Shown: positions 1 through 5,404 of the stretch, piece after piece | Position numbering within the stretch: position 1 is the first letter of the stretch | Layout: every line of letters starts with the position of its first letter | Assembly (NCBI GenBank): GCA_965373045.1 | Contig: CBDVEQ010000177.1 | Coordinates: 1-5,404, forward strand | Source of the DNA: DAOVDI01 sp965373045 | Lineage (GTDB): Bacteria > Acidobacteriota > Aminicenantia > Aminicenantales > Aminicenantaceae | DNA length: 5,404 bases | Reading direction: 5' to 3' | Notes under the pieces: model-generated | Database searches by the model: none | What the model saw: only the letters and a program-made list of their open reading frames with translations | Told to the model about the DNA's origin: nothing | Position numbers and translations under genes: made by a program

Positions 1-357
1 GCCAATGAGCCAAAAACCGAGCAAAAGGCTAAAAGTGAGGAAAGTCTTATTATCAGCAGTGAGCAGCTAGACTTCTCAAAGCACAAAGTGACATTTATTG
101 AGCTTGGAGCAGACAGATGCATACCTTGCAAAGCCATGCAACCGATCATGCGTGAAATTGCTCAAAAATATAAAGGCACGATCCAGGTGGTTTTTTATGA
201 TGTTTGGAAAACTCCTAAATACGCGAAAGATTATGGCATACAAATGATTCCGACTCAGGTCTTCATCGACAAAAACGGTGATGAGATTTTCCGGCATGTC
301 GGTTTCTATGCGAAAGATGAAATCATCAAGATGTTAAAGGAAAAAGACATTCTGTAG
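1..357 (+). CDS. Thioredoxin-fold protein, 3' part (5' end outside window)
   Basis: The frame is open from the first base, so only the last 118 residues are visible. Residues 1-28 of the visible part are a polar Lys/Glu/Ser-rich linker. After it come the thioredoxin beta strand (VTFIELGA), the redox-active CIPC motif (visible residues 40-43), and the cis-proline loop MIPTQ (Pro84) followed by VFIDKNGDEI. The visible fold is close to the complete length of a single thioredoxin domain. A GTG at 88-90 could be read as a start, but it would cut off the linker and part of the first strand, so I treat the gene as continuing upstream. The linker suggests a domain tethered behind a signal peptide or lipoprotein anchor that is not visible. 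The CcdA-like gene 5 nt downstream supports an extracytoplasmic thiol reductase that receives electrons from that membrane protein. Fold and active site are clear; location and substrate are inferred. Confidence 0.9.
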   Translation, partial: ANEPKTEQKAKSEESLIISSEQLDFSKHKVTFIELGADRCIPCKAMQPIMREIAQKYKGTIQVVFYDVWKTPKYAKDYGIQMIPTQVFIDKNGDEIFRHVGFYAKDEIIKMLKEKDIL

Positions 358-362
358 ATGCA

Positions 363-1061
363 ATGTTAAAACTATTTACTGCTCTTTCTCATGCCATCGA
401 GGGCGCTCCTTTAATCGCAGTAGCCGCATCTTTCATTTGGGGAATCCTTAGCATTGTATTGAGTCCCTGCCATCTCACAAGTATTCCCTTAATAATTGGC
501 TATCTCAGCAACCAAAGAGAATTATCCACAAAAAAAGCCTTTTACATGTCCACGATCTTTTCTGTTGGTATCCTTATATCCATCGCGGTCATTGGAGGAA
601 TTACTGCGGCGGCTGGGCGGATCCTGGGAGACGTAGGGAAAATCGGCAATTATGTCGTTGCAATAGTGTTTCTAATATTTGGATTAAGCTTACTTGGAAT
701 TTTCCCTCTAAACTTTCCCGGATTAGGCACAATAAAGTCTCAGAGGAAAGGTTATTTCTCTGTATTATCTTTAGGGCTGGTATTCGGATTAGTCCTTGGG
801 CCCTGCACATTTGCATTCATGGCCCCCATGTTGGGCATAGTATTTAACCTGACAGCCAAAAATCTTCTCCATGGCCTGGTTCTATTATCTGCCTTTGCAG
901 TAGGCCACTGTGCCGTGATCATTGCTGCAGGGACGAGTACGAGATTGGTTCAGCAAATCACCAAATGGGACGAACAATCAAAAGGAATCACAATCATCAG
1001 GAAAATATGCGGGATCCTGGTCCTGCTAGGCGGAATTTATCTGGTATATTCCACGTTTTAA
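363..1061 (+). CDS. CcdA/DsbD-type transmembrane electron-transfer protein (possibly ArsG-like)
   Basis: This 232-residue protein is almost entirely hydrophobic, with about six membrane segments (roughly 15-47, 60-84, 95-117, 132-161, 168-191 and 212-231). Two family signatures are plain: SPCHLTSIPL with Cys36 in the first segment and GPCTFAFMAPM with Cys148 in the fourth. In CcdA and the DsbD core, this cysteine pair carries reducing equivalents from cytoplasmic thioredoxin to extracytoplasmic thiol proteins. Cys183 and Cys216 are extra. The length suits short CcdA proteins. The start lies 5 nt after the thioredoxin stop and lacks a well-placed Shine-Dalgarno (AAAGGA at 336-341 is about 21 nt away), so translational coupling is likely. 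The only proteins nearby that fit a partner role are the thioredoxin and the ACR3 pump; no cytochrome or heme-handling gene is visible. Related CcdA-like proteins in arsenic clusters have been named ArsG, proposed to export aromatic arsenicals. That subfamily assignment is my inference. Confidence 0.88.
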   Translation: MLKLFTALSHAIEGAPLIAVAASFIWGILSIVLSPCHLTSIPLIIGYLSNQRELSTKKAFYMSTIFSVGILISIAVIGGITAAAGRILGDVGKIGNYVVAIVFLIFGLSLLGIFPLNFPGLGTIKSQRKGYFSVLSLGLVFGLVLGPCTFAFMAPMLGIVFNLTAKNLLHGLVLLSAFAVGHCAVIIAAGTSTRLVQQITKWDEQSKGITIIRKICGILVLLGGIYLVYSTF

Positions 1062-1109
1062 CTGAGGATATACGTATGATATTCACAACAAGTTACAGGA
1101 GGGAACGGA

Positions 1110-2306
1110 ATGGAAGACAAGGCCTGTCTAACTAAAGAACCCAAAGGACTGAGTGTATTTGAAAGGTACCTCAGCGTCTGGGTTATTCTATGTATCGCGG
1201 CTGGGATCGTATTGGGCAAACTCACCCCAAAAGCAGCGACCTTTCTGGATGGCCTGGCCATTTATGTCAATGAAGCGCCTGTTGTTTCCATCCCGATCGC
1301 AGTCTGCCTCTTCTTCATGATGTATCCCATCATGGTCAAGATCGACTTTGCCGAAGTGCTTCAGGCCGGCAAGAATCTCAAACCGGTCAGCCTGACCCTA
1401 TTCGTAAACTGGGCCATAAAGCCTTTTACAATGTACGCCATTGCCTTAGTATTTCTCGGTGTCCTATTTAAAACCTTTATAGGCGCTGAAGCGCTCGATT
1501 ATATAAGGATGCCTTTGGGTCTCGATCTTCCTGTGGGCGCTGAACACGGAGCCGGAACGGTTGTTCTTGTCGAGGGAGTCAAGATGCTGGCCGTTCCCTT
1601 ATGGCGAAGCTATCTGGCGGGATGTATTCTGCTCGGGATCGCTCCCTGCACGGCTATGGTTCTGGTCTGGGGCTATCTGTCAAAAGGAAACGACGGACAC
1701 ACGCTGGTCATGGTCGCCATCAACTCCTTGGCCATGCTCTTTCTTTATGGACCTCTCGGCGGATTCCTGTTAGGCATAGGCCGTCTCCCCGTCCCATGGA
1801 AAGCTCTTCTTCTGTCTATCGGGATTTATGTGGCCCTGCCGCTGGTTGCAGGATTTATTTCAAGAAAATTGATAGTGACCAAAAAAGGCCTGGAATGGTT
1901 CAACACAAAATTCCTGCATATCCTTACACCAGTAACCATTGGCGCTCTTTTGGTCACTCTTGTTCTCTTATTTTCTTTCAAGGGAGAAGTGATACTTTCA
2001 AATCCCTTGACCATACTCTGGATTGCCATCCCGCTTTTTATCCAGACAAACCTTATATTCTGGATCACGTACGGATTAGCAAGATTATTGAAGCTTTCTT
2101 ATCAGGATGCCGCACCATCGGCTATGATCGGCGCCTCCAATCACTTTGAGGTGGCTATCGCTACATCAGTCATGCTTTTTGGCCTCTCGTCAGGAGCAGC
2201 CCTCGCAACAGTCATAGGCGTCCTAATTGAAGTCCCGGTGATGCTGATGCTTGTGCGGATCTGTCTGCGGACCCAAGGCTGGTTCAGTCCAAACCGCAGG
2301 AATTAA
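1110..2306 (+). CDS. acr3: ACR3-family arsenite efflux permease
   Basis: This 398-residue inner-membrane carrier belongs to the ACR3 branch of the bile/arsenite/riboflavin transporter superfamily, which exports arsenite (some members also antimonite) using the proton gradient. Recognisable features are IPIAVCLFFMMYPIMVKIDF (61-80) in an early segment, LLGIAPCTAMVLVWGYL (174-190) with the conserved transport cysteine Cys180, and SNHFEVAIATS (343-353) with the conserved acidic Glu347. The C-terminal SGAALATVIGVLIEVPVMLMLV (361-382) is also typical. About ten membrane segments fit. The start is set by AGGAGGG (1097-1103) six bases before the ATG. Compared with short ACR3 proteins there is extra sequence at about 122-163, a mostly non-hydrophobic loop containing LPVGAEHGAGT just before the cysteine helix. 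It lies 48 nt after the CcdA-like gene on the same strand with no terminator between them, so an operon is likely. No ArsR or ArsC gene is in view; they may lie left of the window. Confidence 0.95.
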   Translation: MEDKACLTKEPKGLSVFERYLSVWVILCIAAGIVLGKLTPKAATFLDGLAIYVNEAPVVSIPIAVCLFFMMYPIMVKIDFAEVLQAGKNLKPVSLTLFVNWAIKPFTMYAIALVFLGVLFKTFIGAEALDYIRMPLGLDLPVGAEHGAGTVVLVEGVKMLAVPLWRSYLAGCILLGIAPCTAMVLVWGYLSKGNDGHTLVMVAINSLAMLFLYGPLGGFLLGIGRLPVPWKALLLSIGIYVALPLVAGFISRKLIVTKKGLEWFNTKFLHILTPVTIGALLVTLVLLFSFKGEVILSNPLTILWIAIPLFIQTNLIFWITYGLARLLKLSYQDAAPSAMIGASNHFEVAIATSVMLFGLSSGAALATVIGVLIEVPVMLMLVRICLRTQGWFSPNRRN

Positions 2307-2383
2307 ATCATAAGGATAATAGTCGCTGCGTGATCAGCCTTGCAGAAAAGCTTTGAAGATACGGCTAAAGTCTTGACTATTGT

Positions 2384-2410
2384 TTGCCATTTTTTCTTGT
2401 CTGATATAAT
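2384..2410 (+). promoter_or_regulatory. Extended -10 promoter for the DUF362 gene
   Basis: A perfect extended -10, TGATATAAT, occupies 2402-2410 (hexamer TATAAT at 2405-2410). A -35-like TTGCCA at 2384-2389 lies 15 bases upstream, slightly short, which an extended -10 tolerates. Another TTGACT at 2373-2378 is 26 bases away and too far to be its partner. Transcription would begin near 2417, giving a leader of about 59 nt before the ATG at 2476. Its place in the gap after acr3 suggests the DUF362 gene is transcribed on its own. No operator-like palindrome and no terminator for the upstream operon were seen in 2307-2475. Confidence 0.6.
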
Positions 2411-2475
2411 TTAAGTTTATTCAAACTGTATGTAGAGAAAGGTTTTTTTAAATAAGGATATTAAGGGGAATAAAA

Positions 2476-3516
2476 ATGAAAGAAAAAATAAAACGATCGT
2501 TGACACGCAGAGAATTTTTTGCAGCCGGTGGAGGATTTGCTTATCTTCTCACTACAAAAATGTCGTCTAAGGCGGGAAAGTGGGGGGCTGGTTTGGCGAA
2601 AATATCTGGAATGAATCCCGATGAGGCGAAGTCACGGGTGGCTTTGGTAAGAACAGAAGACCGGGATACGGGAGTTAAAGAATGTCTCAAAATCCTTGAT
2701 ATCAATCCCTGTCATGATAAAAATGTGCTGATTAAGCCTAATTTCAACACCTCCGACCCGACTCCCGGCTCTACCCATAACGACACACTTAGAGCCGTTC
2801 TTACCCATGTGAAAGAGATGGGGGCCAAAAAAATCACTATTGGTGACCGCAGTGGTCCGGAGCCGACAGAAGAGGTTTTGAAAAAAAAGAACATTCGTGC
2901 CCTGGCAGGGGAATTTGATGCTGATGTTATCAATTTTGACAGTTTGGGAGAATCAGAATATGTCAAGGTAAATCCTCCCGGTTCCCATTGGGAGGACGGT
3001 TTTTTAGTAGCTAAACCGGTAGTAGAGACAGAATGTGTCCTCTCTACGTGCTGTTTAAAAACCCACCAATACGGGGGATTCTTCACCATGGCGCTTAAAA
3101 ACTCTGTAGGCATAGTTCCCAGAGAGAATCACACTTTTATGCGGGAGCTGCATAGGTCTAAAAACCAGAGAAAAATGATTGCTGAGATCAACGTGGCTTA
3201 CATGCCGTCATTGATAATCTTAGATGGATTGGAAGCTTTTGTAGACGGCGGACCTATGACAGGTACTAAAAAAGCAGCCAATGTCTTTCTGGCATCAACA
3301 GACCGTATTGCTATTGATGCTGTAGGGGTAGCAATTCTCAAGGAATTAGGCAGCAATGACAATATTATGAAAATCCCGATCTTTGCACAGGAACAGATAT
3401 CCCGGGCAGTAGAGCTTAAATTGGGGGCAAGATCTCCCTCTGCAGTGGTGATTACAACAGGTGATAAAAGCAGTGAAGTCTATGCCGAAAAAATAAGGAA
3501 AATACTTTATTCCTAG
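2476..3516 (+). CDS. Tat-signal DUF362 domain protein, function unknown
   Basis: The 346-residue product begins with a basic region and a twin-arginine motif (LTRREFF, Arg11-Arg12) followed by a short glycine-rich hydrophobic stretch (16-27). This is consistent with Tat export of a folded, possibly cofactor-carrying protein. The rest matches DUF362: VALVRT (55-60), VLIKPNFN (84-91), ITIGDRSG (120-127), LKTHQYGGFFTMALKNSVGI (194-213), LIILDGLEAFVDGGP (246-260) and TDRIAIDAVGVAIL (275-288). Some DUF362 proteins carry a 4Fe-4S ferredoxin domain; this one has only scattered cysteines (70, 79, 187, 192, 193) and no CxxCxxC cluster. No reaction is established for this architecture that I can name. 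The start is supported by AAGGGG (2463-2468) seven bases before the ATG and by the signal motif falling at the very N-terminus. The signal peptide has lysines soon after the hydrophobic part and no clear cleavage site, so anchoring instead of release is possible. Confidence 0.9.
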   Translation: MKEKIKRSLTRREFFAAGGGFAYLLTTKMSSKAGKWGAGLAKISGMNPDEAKSRVALVRTEDRDTGVKECLKILDINPCHDKNVLIKPNFNTSDPTPGSTHNDTLRAVLTHVKEMGAKKITIGDRSGPEPTEEVLKKKNIRALAGEFDADVINFDSLGESEYVKVNPPGSHWEDGFLVAKPVVETECVLSTCCLKTHQYGGFFTMALKNSVGIVPRENHTFMRELHRSKNQRKMIAEINVAYMPSLIILDGLEAFVDGGPMTGTKKAANVFLASTDRIAIDAVGVAILKELGSNDNIMKIPIFAQEQISRAVELKLGARSPSAVVITTGDKSSEVYAEKIRKILYS

Positions 3517-3528
3517 ACTGGATCGAAT

Positions 3529-3591
3529 AAGGAGGAAAAAATAAGAATCTTGTTTATTGCTGATCTCGGGAGAAAATCAGGGTTATCATAG
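3529..3591 (+). pseudogene. Possible remnant of a gene start
   Basis: A strong Shine-Dalgarno, AAGGAGG (3529-3535), sits 13 nt after the DUF362 stop. Five bases later a frame opens with ATA (3541) where ATG would be expected and reads (I)RILFIADLGRKSGLS before TAG at 3589-3591. RILFIAD followed by K-S-G looks like the first beta strand and metal-binding Asp of a protein beginning MRILFIGDIVGKPG, as in the YmdB/TIGR00282 metallophosphoesterases. Some glycosyltransferases start similarly. The frame stops at the base before the tRNA-Leu gene. Either a gene was lost or truncated at this junction, its start codon has decayed, or the likeness is chance. A real short peptide from TTG at 3550 is less likely because the spacing is poor. 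Confidence 0.3.
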
Positions 3592-3677
3592 TGCCGGAGG
3601 TGGGAGTCGAACCCACACTCACCGTGAAGTGAACTGGATTTTGAGTCCAGCGCGTCTGCCAATTTCGCCACTCCGGC
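3592..3677 (-). tRNA. tRNA-Leu (anticodon CAA)
   Basis: Read on the minus strand, all parts of a class II tRNA are present. The acceptor stem is GCCGGAG (3677-3671) pairing with CTCCGGC (3599-3593), with discriminator A at 3592. The D stem is GCG/CGC with TTGG in its loop. The anticodon arm is CTGGA-CTCAAAA-TCCAG, giving anticodon CAA, which reads UUG. A long variable arm (TCAC-TTCACG-GTGA) marks a leucine-type tRNA, and the T arm is GTGGG-TTCGACT-CCCAC. The 3' CCA is not encoded (the next bases read CT), so it must be added after transcription. Length is 86 nt to the discriminator base. The 3' end faces the DUF362 gene. Confidence 0.96.
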
Positions 3678-3686
3678 CTGCCTTAT

Positions 3687-3715
3687 TTTTTAGCATTATA
3701 AGGTCTGTGCGTCAA
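3687..3715 (-). promoter_or_regulatory. Probable promoter elements upstream of tRNA-Leu
   Basis: On the minus strand a perfect TATAAT (3700-3695) lies 17 bases before the tRNA 5' end, and TTGACG (3715-3710) lies only 9 bases upstream of it. The two cannot form one standard promoter. Option one uses TATAAT with a degenerate -35 and starts near 3688. Option two pairs TTGACG with TAAAAA (3692-3687) at 17-base spacing and starts almost at the tRNA end. The first leaves a more usual leader for processing. Confidence 0.4.
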
Positions 3716-3777
3716 TAGAATATTAAAGGAAATCCATTTTTTAAAGAGGCATTAACATCCTGTGAAAACCGGCCCAG

Positions 3778-5052
3778 TTATCTTCCAAAACGAGGGTTGA
3801 CCACATTGCTGTATATGGAACCGAATGTGTAGCTGAATCCCACGGAAAAATCGTAGCTGAAATCTGTCGCAAGGATCTTCCTTGCCAAAAGGATCTCGTC
3901 CAGGGTCGCTCCTCCCTTTGGAAGCGTGATCTGATCATGGATCTGGGAATAACTGGCATCCAGATTCAAGGAAAAACCCTGAAACAGCCGGAGGTTCAAT
4001 TCACCGAAAACACGGAGATGATTCAATTTAACATCATGAAACAGTGTAGAACCTTCCACATCGATCTCCGCATTCCCCCAAGGCTCCCTGACCCCAAATG
4101 TGATATTCAAAGACTGGCCGAATAGATGTTCCTTTATTTTTTCATAGATCGTTTCTTCATAGTATTTATTGTACGCGTAGCCTATTCTGTAGAGAAAACG
4201 AAGCTGCCTCCGGGTTGATTCAGAATAAGGAAAAACATTGTATTCAACGGCCGGTGCAGGATTGATTGAAAGATCTATGTTATTATATGTTGATCGAGAT
4301 ATACCAAAGGAAGCTCCTACCGACCAGTGATCGCTTATGCTCTTGACAAAAAGCGCCCATAGATTTCTGCTTTCAGACGTGCTGACAATAGTCTCATCTT
4401 CAATATCGAACCGGGTTTCATCAAAATTCCCAGAAAGTCCCAGGCGTATTTTCATATCCGGCGTCACCCTATTTGCAGAAAGGTTCCCTCTCATGGATAC
4501 GGATCTTCTCGTTGACTGACCTCTTATGCTTCCCCTCAGACTTACGCTGTAGACCCAGAAGTTCCATTTGTCTAAAACAGACATTGGGCTGGTTTCCCGC
4601 TGAAAATCCACTTTAAAATGTTCGATAAAGGGAGTATGGACCATAAATGGGAAGAGTCCCTTTTTAAGGACTTCAACAAATCCCTTACGCATTGTATCCC
4701 ATGCATCTGTTCTGTTGGAAAAATATTTCAGGATATGTTGAAGGTGTGAAAAATCGTTTTGACCTATAAAATTCATGGTGTATTCACGGCCGCCCGGACC
4801 TGTTCTCTGGATCGTGACAAGAATATGGATATCCGCGATCTGTCTGTCTCTGACATAATTCACAAATGTAACATTCGTCCGGATGTAATCTCTGTCACAA
4901 CGCCAACAGTCCAAAAAAACCTTTGGAGCATTTTCTTTGAGCATATCCATATCCGACTTGATACTGTCTGCATAGGAGATGGCGGTTATGAACAAAATAA
5001 ACAGATTTAAGATAATTAGCAGTGCAAGAGCTTTATTTTTCATTTTTTTCAT
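3778..5052 (-). CDS. Exported protein with CWRC module and probable outer-membrane beta-barrel
   Basis: The product is 424 residues from the ATG at 5052-5050. It opens with a Sec signal peptide (basic MKKMKNK, hydrophobic core, likely cleavage after SYA near residue 28). Residues about 45-100 form a compact module, VFLDCWRCDRDYIR...FVNYVRDR...ADIHILVT...GPGGREYTMNFIG, whose pattern I associate with uncharacterised outer-membrane proteins of several Gram-negative phyla. Cys49 and Cys52 form a CxxC. From about 165 to the end there are repeated alternating polar/aromatic stretches (for example SVSLRGSIRG, HWSVGASFGISRS, GFSLNLDASYSQ, YDFSVGFSYTFGS), as in transmembrane beta strands. The last residues are NPRFGR rather than the common terminal Phe. 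A GTG at 5058 and an ATG at 5043 are alternative starts; AGG of AGGTGA (5060-5055) best fits 5052. No substrate can be assigned. It has no partner gene in the window on its strand except the tRNA 100 nt downstream. Confidence 0.85.
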   Translation of the reverse strand: MKKMKNKALALLIILNLFILFITAISYADSIKSDMDMLKENAPKVFLDCWRCDRDYIRTNVTFVNYVRDRQIADIHILVTIQRTGPGGREYTMNFIGQNDFSHLQHILKYFSNRTDAWDTMRKGFVEVLKKGLFPFMVHTPFIEHFKVDFQRETSPMSVLDKWNFWVYSVSLRGSIRGQSTRRSVSMRGNLSANRVTPDMKIRLGLSGNFDETRFDIEDETIVSTSESRNLWALFVKSISDHWSVGASFGISRSTYNNIDLSINPAPAVEYNVFPYSESTRRQLRFLYRIGYAYNKYYEETIYEKIKEHLFGQSLNITFGVREPWGNAEIDVEGSTLFHDVKLNHLRVFGELNLRLFQGFSLNLDASYSQIHDQITLPKGGATLDEILLARKILATDFSYDFSVGFSYTFGSIYSNVVNPRFGR

Positions 5053-5087
5053 AGTCACCTATTCTCACATTTTCGGGATAAGTAATA

Positions 5088-5116
5088 TTGCTTTTTTTTC
5101 TTAATTCTGATAAAAA
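5088..5116 (+). promoter_or_regulatory. Possible promoter for the heptose kinase gene
   Basis: TTGCTT (5088-5093) and TAAAAA (5111-5116) are separated by exactly 17 bases, and TG at 5108-5109 gives an extended -10 context. The start point would be near 5123, leaving only about 11 nt before the proposed TTG codon at 5134, which fits the lack of a Shine-Dalgarno there. The region is AT-rich, so a chance match is possible. I see no equally good promoter for the divergent barrel gene in this 81-nt gap. Confidence 0.3.
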
Positions 5117-5133
5117 TCTGACCCTGTAGACCA

Positions 5134-5404
5134 TTGAACAAAAATAAACAAAGACTTCTTGGCATTATTGGGAAGTTCCCTGGAAAAAAAATCGCTGTAT
5201 GGGGGGATTTTTTGCTGGATGAGTATATCTACGGCAACACACGCCGCATTTCCCGGGAAGCTCCTGTTCTTGTCCTCTCTTATAAAAACAGCGAGTATGC
5301 GCTTGGAGGAGCGGGAAACGCACTCCTGAATATCCGTGCTGTGGGGGCTGAGCCTAGTGCCATTGGGGTCATCGGCAAGGATGTAGCCGGAAATCATATA
5401 TTGG
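5134..5404 (+). CDS. hldE: Heptose-7-phosphate kinase (HldE/RfaE domain I), 5' part, runs off right edge
   Basis: Ninety codons are visible before the window ends. The product is the N-terminus of a PfkB-family sugar kinase of the RfaE type: KKIAVWGDFLLDEYIYGN (18-35), then RRISREAPVLVL (37-48) and the glycine-rich YALGGAGNALLNIRAVGA (55-72). The order GD..LDEY..G...RIS.EAPV...GGA.N is characteristic of D-glycero-beta-D-manno-heptose-7-phosphate kinase, which phosphorylates C1 in ADP-heptose synthesis for the LPS inner core. A fused adenylyltransferase domain (HldE) versus a stand-alone kinase (HldA/RfaE1) cannot be judged from this end. An in-frame stop lies at 5119-5121 and no ATG precedes the first motif. 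TTG at 5134 is therefore the best start; it gives the roughly 17-residue leader usual for the family, although no clear Shine-Dalgarno precedes it. Orientation is divergent from the barrel protein gene. Confidence 0.85.
   Translation, partial: MNKNKQRLLGIIGKFPGKKIAVWGDFLLDEYIYGNTRRISREAPVLVLSYKNSEYALGGAGNALLNIRAVGAEPSAIGVIGKDVAGNHIL

Noticed and set aside
1076..1135. Short frame ATG ATA TTC... between the CcdA-like and ACR3 genes, a possible leader peptide
   Set aside because: Nineteen codons with no Shine-Dalgarno, overlapping the strong SD and start of acr3 in another frame; nothing suggests attenuation.
1601..2149. 182-codon open frame on the plus strand inside acr3
   Set aside because: It lies wholly within the clear ACR3 reading frame, and its composition (Arg/Ser/His-rich, no hydrophobic pattern or motif) is that of a shifted frame of a membrane protein.
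2326..2341. GCTG...CAGC hairpin after acr3 as an intrinsic terminator
   Set aside because: A four-pair stem without a following T tract is too weak to call.
2373..2410. TTGACT (2373-2378) paired with TATAAT (2405-2410) as a standard promoter
   Set aside because: The spacer is 26 bases, well outside the usual 15-19; TTGCCA at 2384 with the extended -10 is the better reading.
2524..2535. GCCGGTGGAGG resembling the tRNA-Leu end (GCCGGAGGTGG), a possible attachment-site copy
   Set aside because: Only a few bases agree and it lies within the coding sequence for the Tat signal peptide; a chance match.
2712..3113. 133-codon open frame on the minus strand opposite the DUF362 gene
   Set aside because: It is antisense to conserved DUF362 motifs, has no ribosome binding site that I could see and shows no recognisable domain.
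3560..3580. CTGAT...ATCAG inverted repeat with inner TCTC/GAGA as a terminator for the DUF362 gene or tRNA
   Set aside because: The outer stem is only five base pairs, the inner one has a two-base loop, and neither strand has an adjacent T run. The T-rich stretch on the minus strand is about 14 bases away.
4759..5010. 83-codon plus-strand open frame opposite the barrel protein gene
   Set aside because: It is antisense to the conserved N-terminal module and signal peptide of the minus-strand gene and shows no domain or start signal of its own.

Overview
The window looks like chromosome of a Gram-negative bacterium. A signal-peptide-bearing beta-barrel candidate points to an outer membrane, and the start of an RfaE/HldE-type heptose kinase gene points to lipopolysaccharide synthesis. 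Moderate-to-low GC, a twin-arginine DUF362 protein and an ACR3/CcdA/thioredoxin cluster fit an environmental, perhaps anaerobic lineage such as Desulfobacterota or Nitrospirota. That placement is inference; nothing here fixes the taxon.

Layout. Positions 1-2306 (+) carry a tight three-gene cluster: the 3' part of a thioredoxin-fold gene with a CIPC active site (open at the left edge), a small CcdA/DsbD-type membrane protein 5 nt later, and an ACR3-family arsenite efflux permease 48 nt further on. Together they read as a membrane thiol-redox plus arsenic-export unit. A 169-nt gap follows with an extended -10 promoter (TGATATAAT). It drives a monocistronic gene at 2476-3516 for a Tat-exported DUF362 protein of unknown function. 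Just after it lies a strong Shine-Dalgarno and about 16 in-frame codons that look like the start of a lost or decayed gene (3529-3591), ending directly against a tRNA-Leu(CAA) gene on the minus strand (3592-3677, no encoded CCA).

The minus strand then carries a roughly 424-residue exported protein (3778-5052). It has a conserved-looking N-terminal periplasmic module containing CWRC, followed by a probable beta-barrel. I do not know a name for this family. Divergently, from about 5134 to the right edge, is the 5' part of a PfkB-family heptose-phosphate kinase gene (HldE/RfaE domain I), apparently using a TTG start.

How the genes fit together. The first two genes would pass electrons from the cytoplasm through the CcdA-like protein to an extracytoplasmic thioredoxin. 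Linkage to ACR3 suggests the pair serves arsenic or organoarsenical handling rather than cytochrome maturation. The DUF362 gene, the tRNA, the barrel protein and the kinase appear to be separate transcription units. No CRISPR array, insertion sequence, rRNA or convincing intrinsic terminator was seen.
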